A stretch of DNA of 64,000 nt, taken from assembly GCA_029060025.1 (NCBI GenBank), contig JAIDUV010000008.1, positions 1 to 64,000 on the forward strand, in the 5' to 3' direction. This stretch comes from Clostridia bacterium. Lineage in GTDB: Bacteria; Bacillota; Clostridia; Christensenellales; UBA3700. The translations under genes were made by a program, and so were the position numbers. Shown here piece by piece: positions 41,416-50,783 of the stretch. The notes below the pieces were generated by a model, which was not told where the DNA came from, did no database searches, and saw nothing but the letters and a program-made list of their open reading frames with translations. Each line of letters starts with the position of its first letter. The stretch's first letter is position 1.

Positions 41416-42900
41416 ATGGAAGAGAACATCAACGGTGAGTTGACTTTTAGAAAGATTTGGCAACAAATTAAAAAAAGCGGAGTAAGAATAATAGTATACG
41501 CTTTTATTGCGCTCATTGTTTGCGGCGGAATTTTGGGTATATGCGATATATTTGTAAGTCAAAGTCAATATGAAACGAGAATTACTTATTATTATTCGGG
41601 AGCAGAACTTGGCGAGAACCCTTGGGGCGGTCAAGAAGACGTGGTATCGGATATCAAGTCTGCAAACAACGTATCTACGGCTCTTGATAAATTGCAATAC
41701 AGCGACGAAGAAAAGGACGCTTTAGTTAATTTAATTATTAGAAATCTTAACGTAATATCGTCAGTTGACAACGAGACGGTCAACGAGGCCGGAGTATTGA
41801 TGAGCGCAAATTACAGTTATAGAATTGTTTTGTCGCAAGATCCGGCTATAGATAAACTTTTGAAATCTAGAAACGATTACAACAATATTTTAAGCGCGGT
41901 TACAACAAATCATATTGAGACATTTAAGAGAAAGTTCTCTTTCAGCACGTCACTAGGAGACTTGACGGTGTTGGATAGTTACAACGCATTCCAAAAATAC
42001 GATACAATACGCGGATATTTAAATGCATTTGCTGAAGAAAGCAAAACTTGGTCAGAGAAAGCGCCTGCTTTTGTATCGACGAGTCAAGATATGTCCTTTG
42101 CCTCTTTGAATACGCGTATTCAAATGGCGTCGCAGAAATTGGAAAATTACCTCAACTTCATATTGTTTAACGGTATAAATGCTAATGGCGAAACTCAATA
42201 CGTTGAACTGAAATTGAAAGAGGCCAGTGACAGTATAGCAATATATGAAGAAGAGATAAAGACGCTCAACGAAGTGTTGGCGTTGATAATGCAAGGCAAT
42301 GACGTCAATTTGCCAAATTCCGGTACTATTATAGTCAATCCGCCGGATCCAAAGGCAGTGACTGAGGCAATAAGCCTAGCCGTAAGCAACAAGACTATTG
42401 CGCAGACTGATAAAAATGCTTGGGAGACTCGCAAGACGTATTTTAATACCCAAGACTTTGCAAGTAAGACGGAAGATCAAAAAAACGCGCTTATTAGCAC
42501 TGCCAACACTCTTGAACTTGAGGCTATAAATGAGTATAATTCGCTTATAAGCGCTTATAAAAGTATGATTGACGAATACAACAGCGGCTACAACGTAAGT
42601 TCGCTCGTTAGAATGACGTCGGTACCGGTGCAATCGACAAATTCTCCTATTACGTTGAAAGTGGGATTGATTGTAGAATTGATGGTATTGATAATCGCAG
42701 TCATTATAGCAATGATTGTGACAAGCAAAAAGGGCGCAATGATACTCAAGAAGAAAGCAGCCGAAGAAGATGCTCAAGAAGTTGTTTTGATAGAAAACAG
42801 TCAAGTCAACGAAGAAGGAAATACCGAGCCTCAAGGTTTGCCCGCTCAGGAGTTGGGAGATCCGATGGACAAAGATATAGATTCTAACGAAGTCGAGTAA
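41416..42900 (+). CDS. Wzz-like polysaccharide chain-length/co-polymerase protein
   Basis: 494 aa from ATG 41416 with CGGAGGA; earlier in-frame ATGs lack a ribosome site. TM1 about 22-45 (IIVYAFIALIVCGGILGICD) and TM2 about 420-445 (LKVGLIVELMVLIIAVII) enclose a long extracytoplasmic coiled-coil domain, the layout of Wzz/CapA polysaccharide co-polymerases that set polymer length. The cytosolic tail (KKGAMILKKKAAEEDAQEV) is basic then acidic, with no kinase domain. The next gene is a Wzy/O-antigen-ligase-like protein, supporting a joint role in a surface glycan. Confidence 0.8.
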   Translation: MEENINGELTFRKIWQQIKKSGVRIIVYAFIALIVCGGILGICDIFVSQSQYETRITYYYSGAELGENPWGGQEDVVSDIKSANNVSTALDKLQYSDEEKDALVNLIIRNLNVISSVDNETVNEAGVLMSANYSYRIVLSQDPAIDKLLKSRNDYNNILSAVTTNHIETFKRKFSFSTSLGDLTVLDSYNAFQKYDTIRGYLNAFAEESKTWSEKAPAFVSTSQDMSFASLNTRIQMASQKLENYLNFILFNGINANGETQYVELKLKEASDSIAIYEEEIKTLNEVLALIMQGNDVNLPNSGTIIVNPPDPKAVTEAISLAVSNKTIAQTDKNAWETRKTYFNTQDFASKTEDQKNALISTANTLELEAINEYNSLISAYKSMIDEYNSGYNVSSLVRMTSVPVQSTNSPITLKVGLIVELMVLIIAVIIAMIVTSKKGAMILKKKAAEEDAQEVVLIENSQVNEEGNTEPQGLPAQELGDPMDKDIDSNEVE

Positions 42901-42934
42901 AAAAAGGAAAAGAATAAATTATACAAATTTTGAC

Positions 42935-42960
42935 AAAACCCGACCTTGAAGTCGGGTTTT
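42935..42960 (+). terminator. Terminator after the Wzz-like gene
   Basis: AAAACCCGAC (42935-42944), loop CTTGAA, GTCGGGTTTT (42951-42960). Confidence 0.9.
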
Positions 42961-42964
42961 GCTA

Positions 42965-42994
42965 TTGACAAACGAATGGTTATTGGTTTAAAAT
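42965..42994 (+). promoter_or_regulatory. Promoter giving a leaderless Wzy-like mRNA
   Basis: TTGACA (42965-42970) and TTAAAA/TAAAAT (42988-42994) with 17-18 nt spacing. The start codon at 43001 lies only 6 nt after the -10, where transcription itself should begin, and no ribosome site precedes it. Confidence 0.7.
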
Positions 42995-43000
42995 AAACGT

Positions 43001-44434
43001 ATGGGTAATGTGGCAATCGGCGAAATAAATAAACGAAGTCAAAAATTTGAAGAACTGCAAAAAAAAGTGGCGTACGTGTTGTTTGCAGGCGTTATGCTCG
43101 TATTGTTGCAGGCATTTTTTTGTTTGACGCTCGTTGGCACCGTGACAAATACCGTGTCAAACAGGTCGCATTTTATGCACTATTCTCAGTTGTATTTTAA
43201 GTTTTGCTCAATGCTTTTGACGGTGTTTTTGCTGACGTACTATATTGTCAAAATATACGTGAACGTCGAGAAAAGTACATTAAAATTAGGTAAATTTACG
43301 CAAGACCATCTAATACTTTTTCCATTTGCATTTATGCTTATATGGGCGCTTATATCTACCTTTAAATCTCCGTATTTTGAAAAATCTCTTTATGGCGCAG
43401 GATATATCAATGAAGGCTATTTTACCGTCTTGCAATATGCAGTAGTATTTCTTTCGGCGTATGCGATCAGAGATGAGATAAAGTGGGCAAAAGAAGCAAT
43501 GCTTTGGACTTTTATATGTATGGCAGGGCTGATATGCTTTGTGTTTATAGGAATTGAAGTAACAAATTACTCCATTCCCACGTCGTTGAAAGCGGGAGTA
43601 TTCAACAACTCAAATCACTACGGCTATTTCTTGGCAATGTCGTCTACCGCTACGTTTGGAGCGTTGGTATATTCAAAGAAAAAGTGGCAGATATTTTTGT
43701 CGGCAATTTTACTGCCTTTGAATATTTTCAATCTTTTGGCGTGCAATACTTTGGGCGCAAATATAGCGTATATAGGCGGTATATTCTTTATAATTTGCAG
43801 CGGTTTTATTACAAAAAAACTCAATTGGAAACGACTTCTTGTGGCTTGTGTTTTGTCGGGCGTTGTCAACTTCATAATAGAAATCTCCGGCAGAACAAAT
43901 ATGTGGGAGTCTTATGTGCAGTTGTTTAAAGATATAAAGAGAGTTATCTCGCCGGGAGAAGGCGGAAGCGGCGGCAATAACAGTTCTGCCGGTACTGGCA
44001 GATTCGGACTTTGGGTGCGCACAATTGCCGTAATAAAGCAAGTGCCTTGGTTTGGCAAAGGTCTGGACTTATATCACGGAAATAATATATACGATACTTC
44101 GCTTGACGTGTCGCACAATGAGTATATAACAATGGCAAGCAATATAGGTATCCCTGGGCTTGTGATGTATCTCGGCACGGTAATATGGTGGTTTGTCAGA
44201 GCGGTGAAGGCCAGAAAAGTACTTACAATATGCGATCTTACTTTGCTTGCCGTGACGTTTTCATATTTGATTTCGGCAGTATTTGGCAATTCATTTACGT
44301 ATACTTATCCGTATCTTCTCATATTCTTGGCATTGAGTATGCAAAAATCGTACGACAGAGAAGGTAAGTATAAAAAGTTGCAAGAAAAGAATCACGAACT
44401 TGCAAAAGTCAATTCTACTGCGGCGGCAGCGTAA
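43001..44434 (+). CDS. Wzy / O-antigen ligase-family membrane protein
   Basis: 477 aa with about 11-12 hydrophobic helices. 'LDVSHNEYITMASNIGIPGL' (about 368-388) is the Wzy_C/WaaL signature 'sHN.yl......Gi.Gl'. A large extracytoplasmic loop (about 300-365, with GEGGSGGNNSS) precedes it. Such proteins polymerise or attach lipid-linked glycans outside the membrane. It lies just after the Wzz-like gene. The start at 43001 looks leaderless. Basic helical tail at the C-terminus. Confidence 0.82.
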   Translation: MGNVAIGEINKRSQKFEELQKKVAYVLFAGVMLVLLQAFFCLTLVGTVTNTVSNRSHFMHYSQLYFKFCSMLLTVFLLTYYIVKIYVNVEKSTLKLGKFTQDHLILFPFAFMLIWALISTFKSPYFEKSLYGAGYINEGYFTVLQYAVVFLSAYAIRDEIKWAKEAMLWTFICMAGLICFVFIGIEVTNYSIPTSLKAGVFNNSNHYGYFLAMSSTATFGALVYSKKKWQIFLSAILLPLNIFNLLACNTLGANIAYIGGIFFIICSGFITKKLNWKRLLVACVLSGVVNFIIEISGRTNMWESYVQLFKDIKRVISPGEGGSGGNNSSAGTGRFGLWVRTIAVIKQVPWFGKGLDLYHGNNIYDTSLDVSHNEYITMASNIGIPGLVMYLGTVIWWFVRAVKARKVLTICDLTLLAVTFSYLISAVFGNSFTYTYPYLLIFLALSMQKSYDREGKYKKLQEKNHELAKVNSTAAAA

Positions 44435-44450
44435 AAACTTTTTGAGTTAT

Positions 44451-44488
44451 TTTGCAAAAGACGTATAAAATTCTTTGCAAAAGCGTAT
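44451..44488 (+). repeat. Direct repeats upstream of the lipoprotein gene
   Basis: TTTGCAAAAG-a-CGTAT (44451-44466) and TTTGCAAAAG-CGTAT (44474-44488), 23 bp apart (about two helical turns), in the 167-nt gap before the lipoprotein. A likely activator site; the protein is not identified. Confidence 0.55.
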
Positions 44489-44601
44489 TATTTGTTCAAA
44501 CAAAATGAAAAATTATTCAAAATCTTATTGCAATATAATTCATATTATATTATAATTATACTTGCTATTATATGATTCGTTCGCTAAATAGGAGTTTAAG
44601 A

Positions 44602-46131
44602 ATGAAAAAAATATCAATAATTTTGATAATTTGCCTCGTGGCTTGTATGGGTATTGCGATTTTCACAGGTTGCAGTCCTTCTTTTGGCCCGATAGGCACG
44701 ACGGAATACAAAGACAGTCCTGTCGTCAACAACGGAGGACTTGTCGTACAGCAGGGCGGATATCTCTATTACGTCAACGGAATGGATTCTACGTCAAATA
44801 TCGTCAAGCCAGAAGATAACGCTTTTGGCAAGGCTTCTGTAAAGGGAAGCATTATGAAGAGCAAAATAGACGCTGACGGCAATTTGAGCGAAACGGCGGT
44901 CGTAGTGCCAAAGATGTTCTATACTGCGGCTTCAAACGGCGGTTTTTATATCTACGGAGAGTGGATATACTATCTCTCGCCAAATACTAAGGCTGACAAC
45001 AAGTCAAACGTATTGTCGTCTCAATCCGTTGCTTTCCGTACCAAGATTGACGGAACAAAGACTCAAGAGATTGCTACGCTGACGTCAAATTCTACGCAAT
45101 ATACCTTTACGGACAAAGAGTTTATTTATTTTGAAGACAGCGTTTTGAAGAAGGTTGGTTACGACAACGAGAAAATCAATAAGAAAGCAGAGAATATTCA
45201 AGAGGACGTGACTTCCGCATTGTTTACTGCAAAGTCAAACGTGGTGTTCTTTTTGAAGTCCAGTGAATCTAAGGTGCGTCTTAACAACAACGTCTACGCT
45301 TACGTAAACGGCGAGGTAAAGGCAATCACCAGTGATGCGACTTACGATAAAGAAGGTGACTTGAGCCAAGATAATTTGAAAAAGCAATATACTTTTGCTC
45401 TCCTTTCATTTGATGCAAAAGAAAATACGCTTTTCTACACCAAGGTAAGCAACGACGCTGACGCTTCCAAGAAGACTTCTACCTACGCTTATAAATTTGA
45501 CGAAAGTTATTCTTTTGACACGGCGAAGGAAGTGAGATACGCTACTTCTGCTCTCACAGGAGCGTCTATAATCAACCTCGGCAGCGAAAGGGGAATACTT
45601 TATACGGCAGCGGCTGAGTTGCAAATTTATAAGTCCATATCCGAGACGGCGGTAGAAAACGATACGCAAAAGGGCGCTACGCTCACTGCTACCGGCGCAG
45701 AAATTGTCAAGATTGACGGCAACGATATGTACTATATCTTGAGCAATACGCTCTATAAGATTGATTTCACTGACAAGAATGCTGTGACTCAACAGTTGAG
45801 TGAAGACGCAATTCTTACTTCGTGGCTCACACGTTCGGTAATTGGCAATTATTTGTACTTCATTGACAATACGTATAATTATATGTACAGAGTTGACCTC
45901 TCGACATTCGTGGGAGAAAATAACAACTTCGTATACGCAAAAGGCGAGATAGTCAGCGGCACTCGCAAAGCAACTTTGACAAAAGATGACGACGACAAGA
46001 TAGTCATCAAATACGTTGCTGAAGACGCAAGCGAAGAGGGCGTGAAGTATTATCAGATACCTAAGTTTATGACTTCTGACAACGCGCAAAAATACGCAGA
46101 GGCAATTTACGAAGAAGAAGACGATAAATAA
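44602..46131 (+). CDS. DUF5050-like beta-propeller lipoprotein
   Basis: 509 aa from ATG 44602 (AGGAG site; upstream ATG 44572 has none). Signal peptide with lipobox FTGC, Cys24. The mature part shows repeated 'gGlvvqqGgYlYYvN', 'GEWIYYLSPN', 'DNTYNYMYRVDL' units, like DUF5050/six-bladed propellers anchored outside the membrane. Asp/Ser/Thr-rich. Function of the family unknown; it may bind a ligand or glycan. It is followed by a very strong hairpin terminator. Confidence 0.75.
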   Translation: MKKISIILIICLVACMGIAIFTGCSPSFGPIGTTEYKDSPVVNNGGLVVQQGGYLYYVNGMDSTSNIVKPEDNAFGKASVKGSIMKSKIDADGNLSETAVVVPKMFYTAASNGGFYIYGEWIYYLSPNTKADNKSNVLSSQSVAFRTKIDGTKTQEIATLTSNSTQYTFTDKEFIYFEDSVLKKVGYDNEKINKKAENIQEDVTSALFTAKSNVVFFLKSSESKVRLNNNVYAYVNGEVKAITSDATYDKEGDLSQDNLKKQYTFALLSFDAKENTLFYTKVSNDADASKKTSTYAYKFDESYSFDTAKEVRYATSALTGASIINLGSERGILYTAAAELQIYKSISETAVENDTQKGATLTATGAEIVKIDGNDMYYILSNTLYKIDFTDKNAVTQQLSEDAILTSWLTRSVIGNYLYFIDNTYNYMYRVDLSTFVGENNNFVYAKGEIVSGTRKATLTKDDDDKIVIKYVAEDASEEGVKYYQIPKFMTSDNAQKYAEAIYEEEDDK

Positions 46132-46154
46132 TCGTTGCGAACATTAAGAGTTGA

Positions 46155-46196
46155 GAGGGGCTGTCGCAAAATAGTACGCGGCAGCCCCTCTTGTAT
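46155..46196 (+). terminator. Terminator after the lipoprotein
   Basis: GAGGGGCTGTCGC (46155-46167) pairs with GCGGCAGCCCCTC (46178-46190), one G-T wobble, then TTGTATT. Confidence 0.85.
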
Positions 46197-46256
46197 TCCC
46201 GACTAATTTCCTGACCTTAAATATGAATAAGTAATGCTGAAAGCAAGACAATAAAA

Positions 46257-46283
46257 AATACGCTCCCGAATCGGGAGCGTATT
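46257..46283 (-). terminator. Terminator of the SIS-domain gene (minus strand)
   Basis: Palindrome CGCTCCC-gaatc-GGGAGCG flanked by AATA/TATT; on the minus strand it ends in a T tract TTTTTTATT. It lies just after the SIS gene stop. Confidence 0.88.
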
Positions 46284-46302
46284 GTAGTTGATTACGCTGA
46301 TA

Positions 46303-47334
46303 TTAAAGCGTTATGGTTACTTTGTTAAGGTTTCTTGGTGTATCTACGTTGAGACCCTTTGCAAGCCCTATATTGAGCGCTAGGAGGCTTACGGCAGTGC
46401 CGTAGAGCACAGGCGCTTCAAAGACGTCTGCGTCGGGCATAACGATGGCGTTATTTGCGCAGTCAAGTACTTCCGGGATATTGCTGAACGCAGTGAGATT
46501 TGCGCCAAGTCCTTTTATTCTCTGAGCCATTGATGCAAACTCTGCGTCAAAGTTGCCCTTGGGAGCAAGCATAATTACGTTTGCGTTTTCGTCGAGGAGC
46601 GAAAGCGGACCGTGCATAAAGTTGGCGGAAGAATAAGAGCGGTTGAAGAGATAACAACATTCCGTCAATTTCAAAGCACATTCGTCTCCTGTGCCAAGCA
46701 TAGTTCCGCGCGAGAGCACGATAAAGTTGTTGAGCGTATATAGATTTTTTGCTACGCTTTCGATCATAGGGTTGAGATCAAGTATCTCTTGTATTCTATC
46801 GGCAAGATTAGAATAATTTGCATTGAAATCGCCTTTAAGCGCGCTGGTGAGCATATACAGCGCAAAAAGTTCGCCTATATAGGTCTTTGTGGCTGCAACG
46901 CTCTTTTCTTCTTCCACGTCCATAAATAGATGGAAGTCGCACGTTTTTGCAATCGGGCTGTCTTGATTGTTGGTTACGGCAATCGTCATAGCGCCGTTTT
47001 TGATAGCCTTTTCCATTACGGCTACGGTGTCTTTGGACATACCGCTTTGAGAAATTATTACCATACAGGTATTTTTCATATCGACGTCACTGTCGTATAC
47101 GGTAGTCAACGAAGGATGATATTTTCCTACTTTTATGCCGGTGATAAGCGGGCATACGAAAGAGAATACCGTTGCGGCGTTGTCGGAAGTACCTCTTGCC
47201 ATAGTTACGATATTTGTAATGCCTTTGTCTTTGAAAGCCTTATAGATAGCAGGCAATACGGGTTTGCAAGCGTTTATAGTGCGTTTCATCATAGACGGCT
47301 CGCTGAAAATTTCTTGTTGCATTAACGTGGTCAT
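46303..47334 (-). CDS. Double-SIS sugar-phosphate isomerase/deaminase (GlmS-C/AgaS/FrlB-like)
   Basis: 343 aa from ATG 47334 with GAGAGGTG upstream. 'MQQEIFSEPSMMKRTI' and 'IVTMARGTSDNAATVF' match the start of the GlmS isomerase half; two SIS domains (about 35-165 and 200-330) carry 'IISQSGMSKDT' and 'HGPLSLLDENA'. There is no N-terminal glutaminase domain, so it is an ammonia-independent aldose-ketose isomerase or deaminase for an amino-sugar or fructosamine phosphate. Monocistronic. Substrate not fixed. Confidence 0.88.
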   Translation of the reverse strand: MTTLMQQEIFSEPSMMKRTINACKPVLPAIYKAFKDKGITNIVTMARGTSDNAATVFSFVCPLITGIKVGKYHPSLTTVYDSDVDMKNTCMVIISQSGMSKDTVAVMEKAIKNGAMTIAVTNNQDSPIAKTCDFHLFMDVEEEKSVAATKTYIGELFALYMLTSALKGDFNANYSNLADRIQEILDLNPMIESVAKNLYTLNNFIVLSRGTMLGTGDECALKLTECCYLFNRSYSSANFMHGPLSLLDENANVIMLAPKGNFDAEFASMAQRIKGLGANLTAFSNIPEVLDCANNAIVMPDADVFEAPVLYGTAVSLLALNIGLAKGLNVDTPRNLNKVTITL

Positions 47335-47494
47335 TTTTACACCTCTCAACTGATTTTGTATTTATACGCCCAGGCAAATTGCTTTTGATTTGCAACTGTG
47401 GCGGAGTATTGACTTATAATATTATATCATATTACGCGGCTTTAAGCAATATATACTGCCTTCATTATATGTAAATAAAATGGAAGAATTTCTG

Positions 47495-48739
47495 TCAATG
47501 CAATAGAGAAAGCACAAATTGCTCAGCCATACGTCCCGATTTCATACCATTGCGTATTGCCCAAGTCAACGCCTTTTTCTCTAAAGAAGTTTCGTCTATG
47601 TTGACGCCGTATCTCTTGGCGAGTTGGCGTACGATATTAAGAAATTCCTGCTGGTCGGGAGACGGATAGTATATTGAAAGACCAAAGCGCGCCACAAGCG
47701 AAAGTTTTTCGTTCTTTGTGTCGGACTTGTGAAGTTCGTCCATAGGGTCAATGTCGTTGCCGTCACTGTAATGTTCTTTTATCAGATGTCTGCGGTTGGA
47801 CGTCGCATAGATAAGCACGTTGTCGGGCTTGACTTCAAGTCCGCCGTCAATGATTGCCTTAAAGTATTTGTATTCCACCTCAAAGTCATCAAAAGATAGG
47901 TCATCAAGATAGAGTATATATTTGTAGTTGCGCCCTGCAATCTTGCTTATAAGGTCACTTATGTGCATAAATTGGTGCTTATACAGTTCGATTACCCGCA
48001 AGCCGTCTTCGTAAAACTCGTTTATAAGGGCTTTTATCGTTGAAGACTTGCCTGTACCCATATCTCCGTAAAGAAGTACGTTGTTTGCCTTTTTCCCTTC
48101 AAGAAAAGCCTTGGTATTTTGCATAACTTTCTGCTTTTGCAAATCGTATCCTACGAGGTCGTCGAGGCGCTTGTCGTCCATACAGGTGATGGGTAAGAGT
48201 TTGGCGCGATTATTCTCGTCGACGACTCTGAAGGCTTTGTTGAGTCCCAATTCGCCCACTCCGTAAGCGCGGTAAAATTCCACGACTGTATCTAAAAATG
48301 TTTGCGTCGTCTTGCAATTTGAAAGGCGTATGGCAAATTCTTCTATCAAATGGGCGTATGGCAAAGTCGACTTTGTAAGCGTACTTTTAAAACATGTGAT
48401 TGGTTTTAAACTTTTTTCCATCGTCGGCAAGACGGAGGGGGACGTATTAAAGGCTTCCATAAGAATACGGCAGTCGTCGTAAGCAAAATCCAAAAGCGTT
48501 CCGCCGACGCTTTGCTTTCTTTCGCACGCAAGAGAAAACGTATTTTCGTTGCTTGCTATAAAATAAGCAATGTAATAGTGCCAAGCATTGCCGTGTACGG
48601 CGTGATTTTCGGCAAAAGCAATAAGTTTCCCGATAAGGTCAAAGGCTTGTAGATTATTTTGCTCAAATTCAACAAAATCTTTTAGAAGAGAGCCTTTAAG
48701 GTCGTATAGTCTTAAGTTTTTTATATTATTTATCATCAT
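47495..48739 (-). CDS. DUF815-family AAA ATPase
   Basis: 414 aa from ATG 48739 with GAGAG; 47 nt of upstream open frame has no good site. Walker A 'YGDMGTGKSSTIK' (about 230-242), Walker B 'ILYLDDLSFDDF' and 'IYATSNRRHLIKEHY' (about 325-340) are highly characteristic of DUF815 AAA proteins found across Firmicutes and others. A substrate or partner is not known. Good start ATGATG. No operon partner. Confidence 0.9.
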   Translation of the reverse strand: MMINNIKNLRLYDLKGSLLKDFVEFEQNNLQAFDLIGKLIAFAENHAVHGNAWHYYIAYFIASNENTFSLACERKQSVGGTLLDFAYDDCRILMEAFNTSPSVLPTMEKSLKPITCFKSTLTKSTLPYAHLIEEFAIRLSNCKTTQTFLDTVVEFYRAYGVGELGLNKAFRVVDENNRAKLLPITCMDDKRLDDLVGYDLQKQKVMQNTKAFLEGKKANNVLLYGDMGTGKSSTIKALINEFYEDGLRVIELYKHQFMHISDLISKIAGRNYKYILYLDDLSFDDFEVEYKYFKAIIDGGLEVKPDNVLIYATSNRRHLIKEHYSDGNDIDPMDELHKSDTKNEKLSLVARFGLSIYYPSPDQQEFLNIVRQLAKRYGVNIDETSLEKKALTWAIRNGMKSGRMAEQFVLSLLH

Positions 48740-48946
48740 AGTACGTCTCTCACAGTCGTTATATTTAAGATTATATACTATAAATTGCCTGCTATGCAAG
48801 AAATAAATCTGAGTTGAAAGACATTTGTTTGTCCATTGCCAAATTTTGTGTATTGAACGTATGAATATTGGATGTTAAAATTAAGGTACAGTAAGACTTT
48901 GTCCCGACAAAAGTAAATAAATAACTACGTCGGGCAGGAGGAGAAA

Positions 48947-49852
48947 ATGATAAAAAAAATATCAAAATTGACGATGATAATGCTCTTGTTGGGCACTCTA
49001 TTGGTGGGCAGCGTAGTTGCGTGCCAGAGCCAAGCCCCGCAGGAAGACGGCGAGTACGGTGACTGGAGCGTGGATTGGAACGGTATGCGTCCCGGCGTAA
49101 AGCCGCCTGAGGTAAGCGAGCCGCAACCGCCTGACGATGACACTCCCGACGGCGAGGAGGGAGGAAGTACGGTAGTTCCGCCAAGCCAATTGACACCCGC
49201 AACAAAGCCTGCGACTTATACTGCTATGATAAAGAGCGCTACCAACAGTCTCAACGTGCGTTCTGCACCGTCGACAAGCGGTCAGGTGCTGGGCACACTT
49301 GACAAGGGGGATATGGTGAGATACGAAGGAAAGCAAAACGGCTGGTATAAGACTGTATACAAGGAAAAGACGGCATATATATATGCAGGCAACAACTATG
49401 CAAGCGTAGTGTATATGAAGCAGGGTAGCGAAAAAATCGAAAAAGTAATTGCCGTGGGAGAAGAGTTGTTGGGATATCCATACGTTTGGGGAAGTCAGCG
49501 CTATCACTGGGGCAACGGAACGCTCAATGCCAACTTTATACCCGGTCAGTTCGACTGCTCCGCGCTTATGCAGTACATCTTTTACAAAGGCGCAGGAGTG
49601 CTGATGGATCTCAATACCCGCTCGCAGGTTTTGCAGGGCAAAGAAGTTCCGCTTGAAGACTTGCAAAGAGGTGACGTAATGTTCTTCACTAATGACAGCA
49701 GATATAATAATACCGGTGTGGAAAGAGTGGGGCACGTGGCTCTGTATCTGGGTGATAATTACATACTCCATACGGCTTCGGATCACGCGGTAATAGAGGA
49801 GATAAGCGCCAAGAGATGGAGTTATTATATAGTAGCAAAGCGCTTTATATAA
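48947..49852 (+). CDS. SH3b and NlpC/P60 lipoprotein peptidoglycan endopeptidase
   Basis: 301 aa, AGGAGGAG site. Signal peptide with lipobox VVAC (Cys26), a Pro/acidic linker to residue 85. SH3b domain about 88-155 (LNVRSAPSTSGQVLGTLDKG). NlpC/P60 about 170-301: 'QFDCSALMQY' (catalytic Cys), 'GHVALYLGDNY' (His) and 'HTASDH' late His. It should cut gamma-D-Glu-diamino acid bonds in the cell wall outside the membrane. The extra loop before the Cys (YHWGNGTLNANFIPG) is longer than usual. Confidence 0.9.
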   Translation: MIKKISKLTMIMLLLGTLLVGSVVACQSQAPQEDGEYGDWSVDWNGMRPGVKPPEVSEPQPPDDDTPDGEEGGSTVVPPSQLTPATKPATYTAMIKSATNSLNVRSAPSTSGQVLGTLDKGDMVRYEGKQNGWYKTVYKEKTAYIYAGNNYASVVYMKQGSEKIEKVIAVGEELLGYPYVWGSQRYHWGNGTLNANFIPGQFDCSALMQYIFYKGAGVLMDLNTRSQVLQGKEVPLEDLQRGDVMFFTNDSRYNNTGVERVGHVALYLGDNYILHTASDHAVIEEISAKRWSYYIVAKRFI

Positions 49853-50146
49853 GTATGGACGAAATAGGAAAATAAATCAAATTAGTTGTTTTGATTTTTT
49901 CTAACAGCGTCGCAAAATAAAGCAATACGTCACTCCAAATATATCGCTACGCACGTTTTAGAAACACGTGGCTGTAAAAATTGGATATATGGATAAAACA
50001 GCATATAAAGTTTGCTCTCGGCAATGAAAATTGCCATAATAAACAGTAAAACTGCCTCCAAAATATTTTACTATCGTTGTCGGGAGTTTTCCTTCCTGTA
50101 TAATCGCGCCTTAAATGGGTATGATTGATACAGGGAGGATTTTTTT
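49853..50146. other. Intergenic region with a GAAA tetraloop hairpin
   Basis: No gene. GGCAAT-GAAA-ATTGCC (50020-50035) is a 6-bp hairpin with a stable tetraloop but without T tract. Nothing else recognised in this 294-nt stretch apart from AT-rich sequence and the next ribosome site. Confidence 0.5.
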
Positions 50147-50683
50147 ATGAAAGTAATGGATAAGAGCAATACGTATGAAAATATAATCAAGGAGATAGAG
50201 AGCAGAGGTAAGAATATGGCGGTATTGAGCGTCTTTTCGGACAGGGCGAGAGAACAGGGCTATTTTACCGTTGCGGATAAGTTGGACAATATTGCCAGAC
50301 AGGAAAGCGAACACTGCAAGGTGCTGTATAGAATAATGCAGGAGGGAGACGAAGTGGACACTCTTGCAAATCTTATATATTGCGCGGGTCAGTTGCACGC
50401 GTCGTCAAAGAGACTTAAGGAGGCTTTTGCCGTGACGGCAAGGCAAGAGGGCTTTGAATACATTGCCGGCGTCATTGAAGAAGTCGCTAAGGTTGATAGC
50501 GCAACGGAAGAAGAACTAAAAAGCGTTATGTCAGACCTCAAGGTGGGTAAGTTGTATAAAGACAGCAAGATTGTCAAATGGCAGTGCATAAAGTGCGGAT
50601 ATTTATCTCACGGAGCAGACGCGCCACAGATGTGTCCGTTGTGCACGTCTCAAAAAGGTTTTTTTCAAAAATTGCAAAAATAA
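50147..50683 (+). CDS. Rubrerythrin-like protein with partly lost diiron site
   Basis: 178 aa, GGGAGG site. Ferritin-like half (1-135): 'NIIKEIESRGKN' and 'RQESEHCKVLYRIM' keep the first Glu and E..H, but the second half has GQLHASSKRL and 'AKVDSATEEEL' where rubrerythrin has a Glu and an E..H pair, so about half the diiron ligands are missing. The rubredoxin part (about 140-170), 'WQCIKCGYLSHGADAP' plus CPLC, is intact with four Cys. It may bind a single metal or work as an electron carrier rather than a peroxidase. Confidence 0.8.
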   Translation: MKVMDKSNTYENIIKEIESRGKNMAVLSVFSDRAREQGYFTVADKLDNIARQESEHCKVLYRIMQEGDEVDTLANLIYCAGQLHASSKRLKEAFAVTARQEGFEYIAGVIEEVAKVDSATEEELKSVMSDLKVGKLYKDSKIVKWQCIKCGYLSHGADAPQMCPLCTSQKGFFQKLQK

Positions 50684-50715
50684 CGCGCGCAAATAACGTA
50701 CGTTTGAAATAATTA

Positions 50716-50745
50716 TTGATTTATCTCCTACTGTCGTGTTATAAT
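50716..50745 (+). promoter_or_regulatory. Promoter of the response-regulator gene
   Basis: TTGATT (50716-50721), 18-nt spacer, TATAAT (50740-50745), 39 nt before ATG 50784. Confidence 0.75.
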
Positions 50746-50783
50746 GACAATGCTAATGCAATATTATTGCGTTAAGGTGGAAA

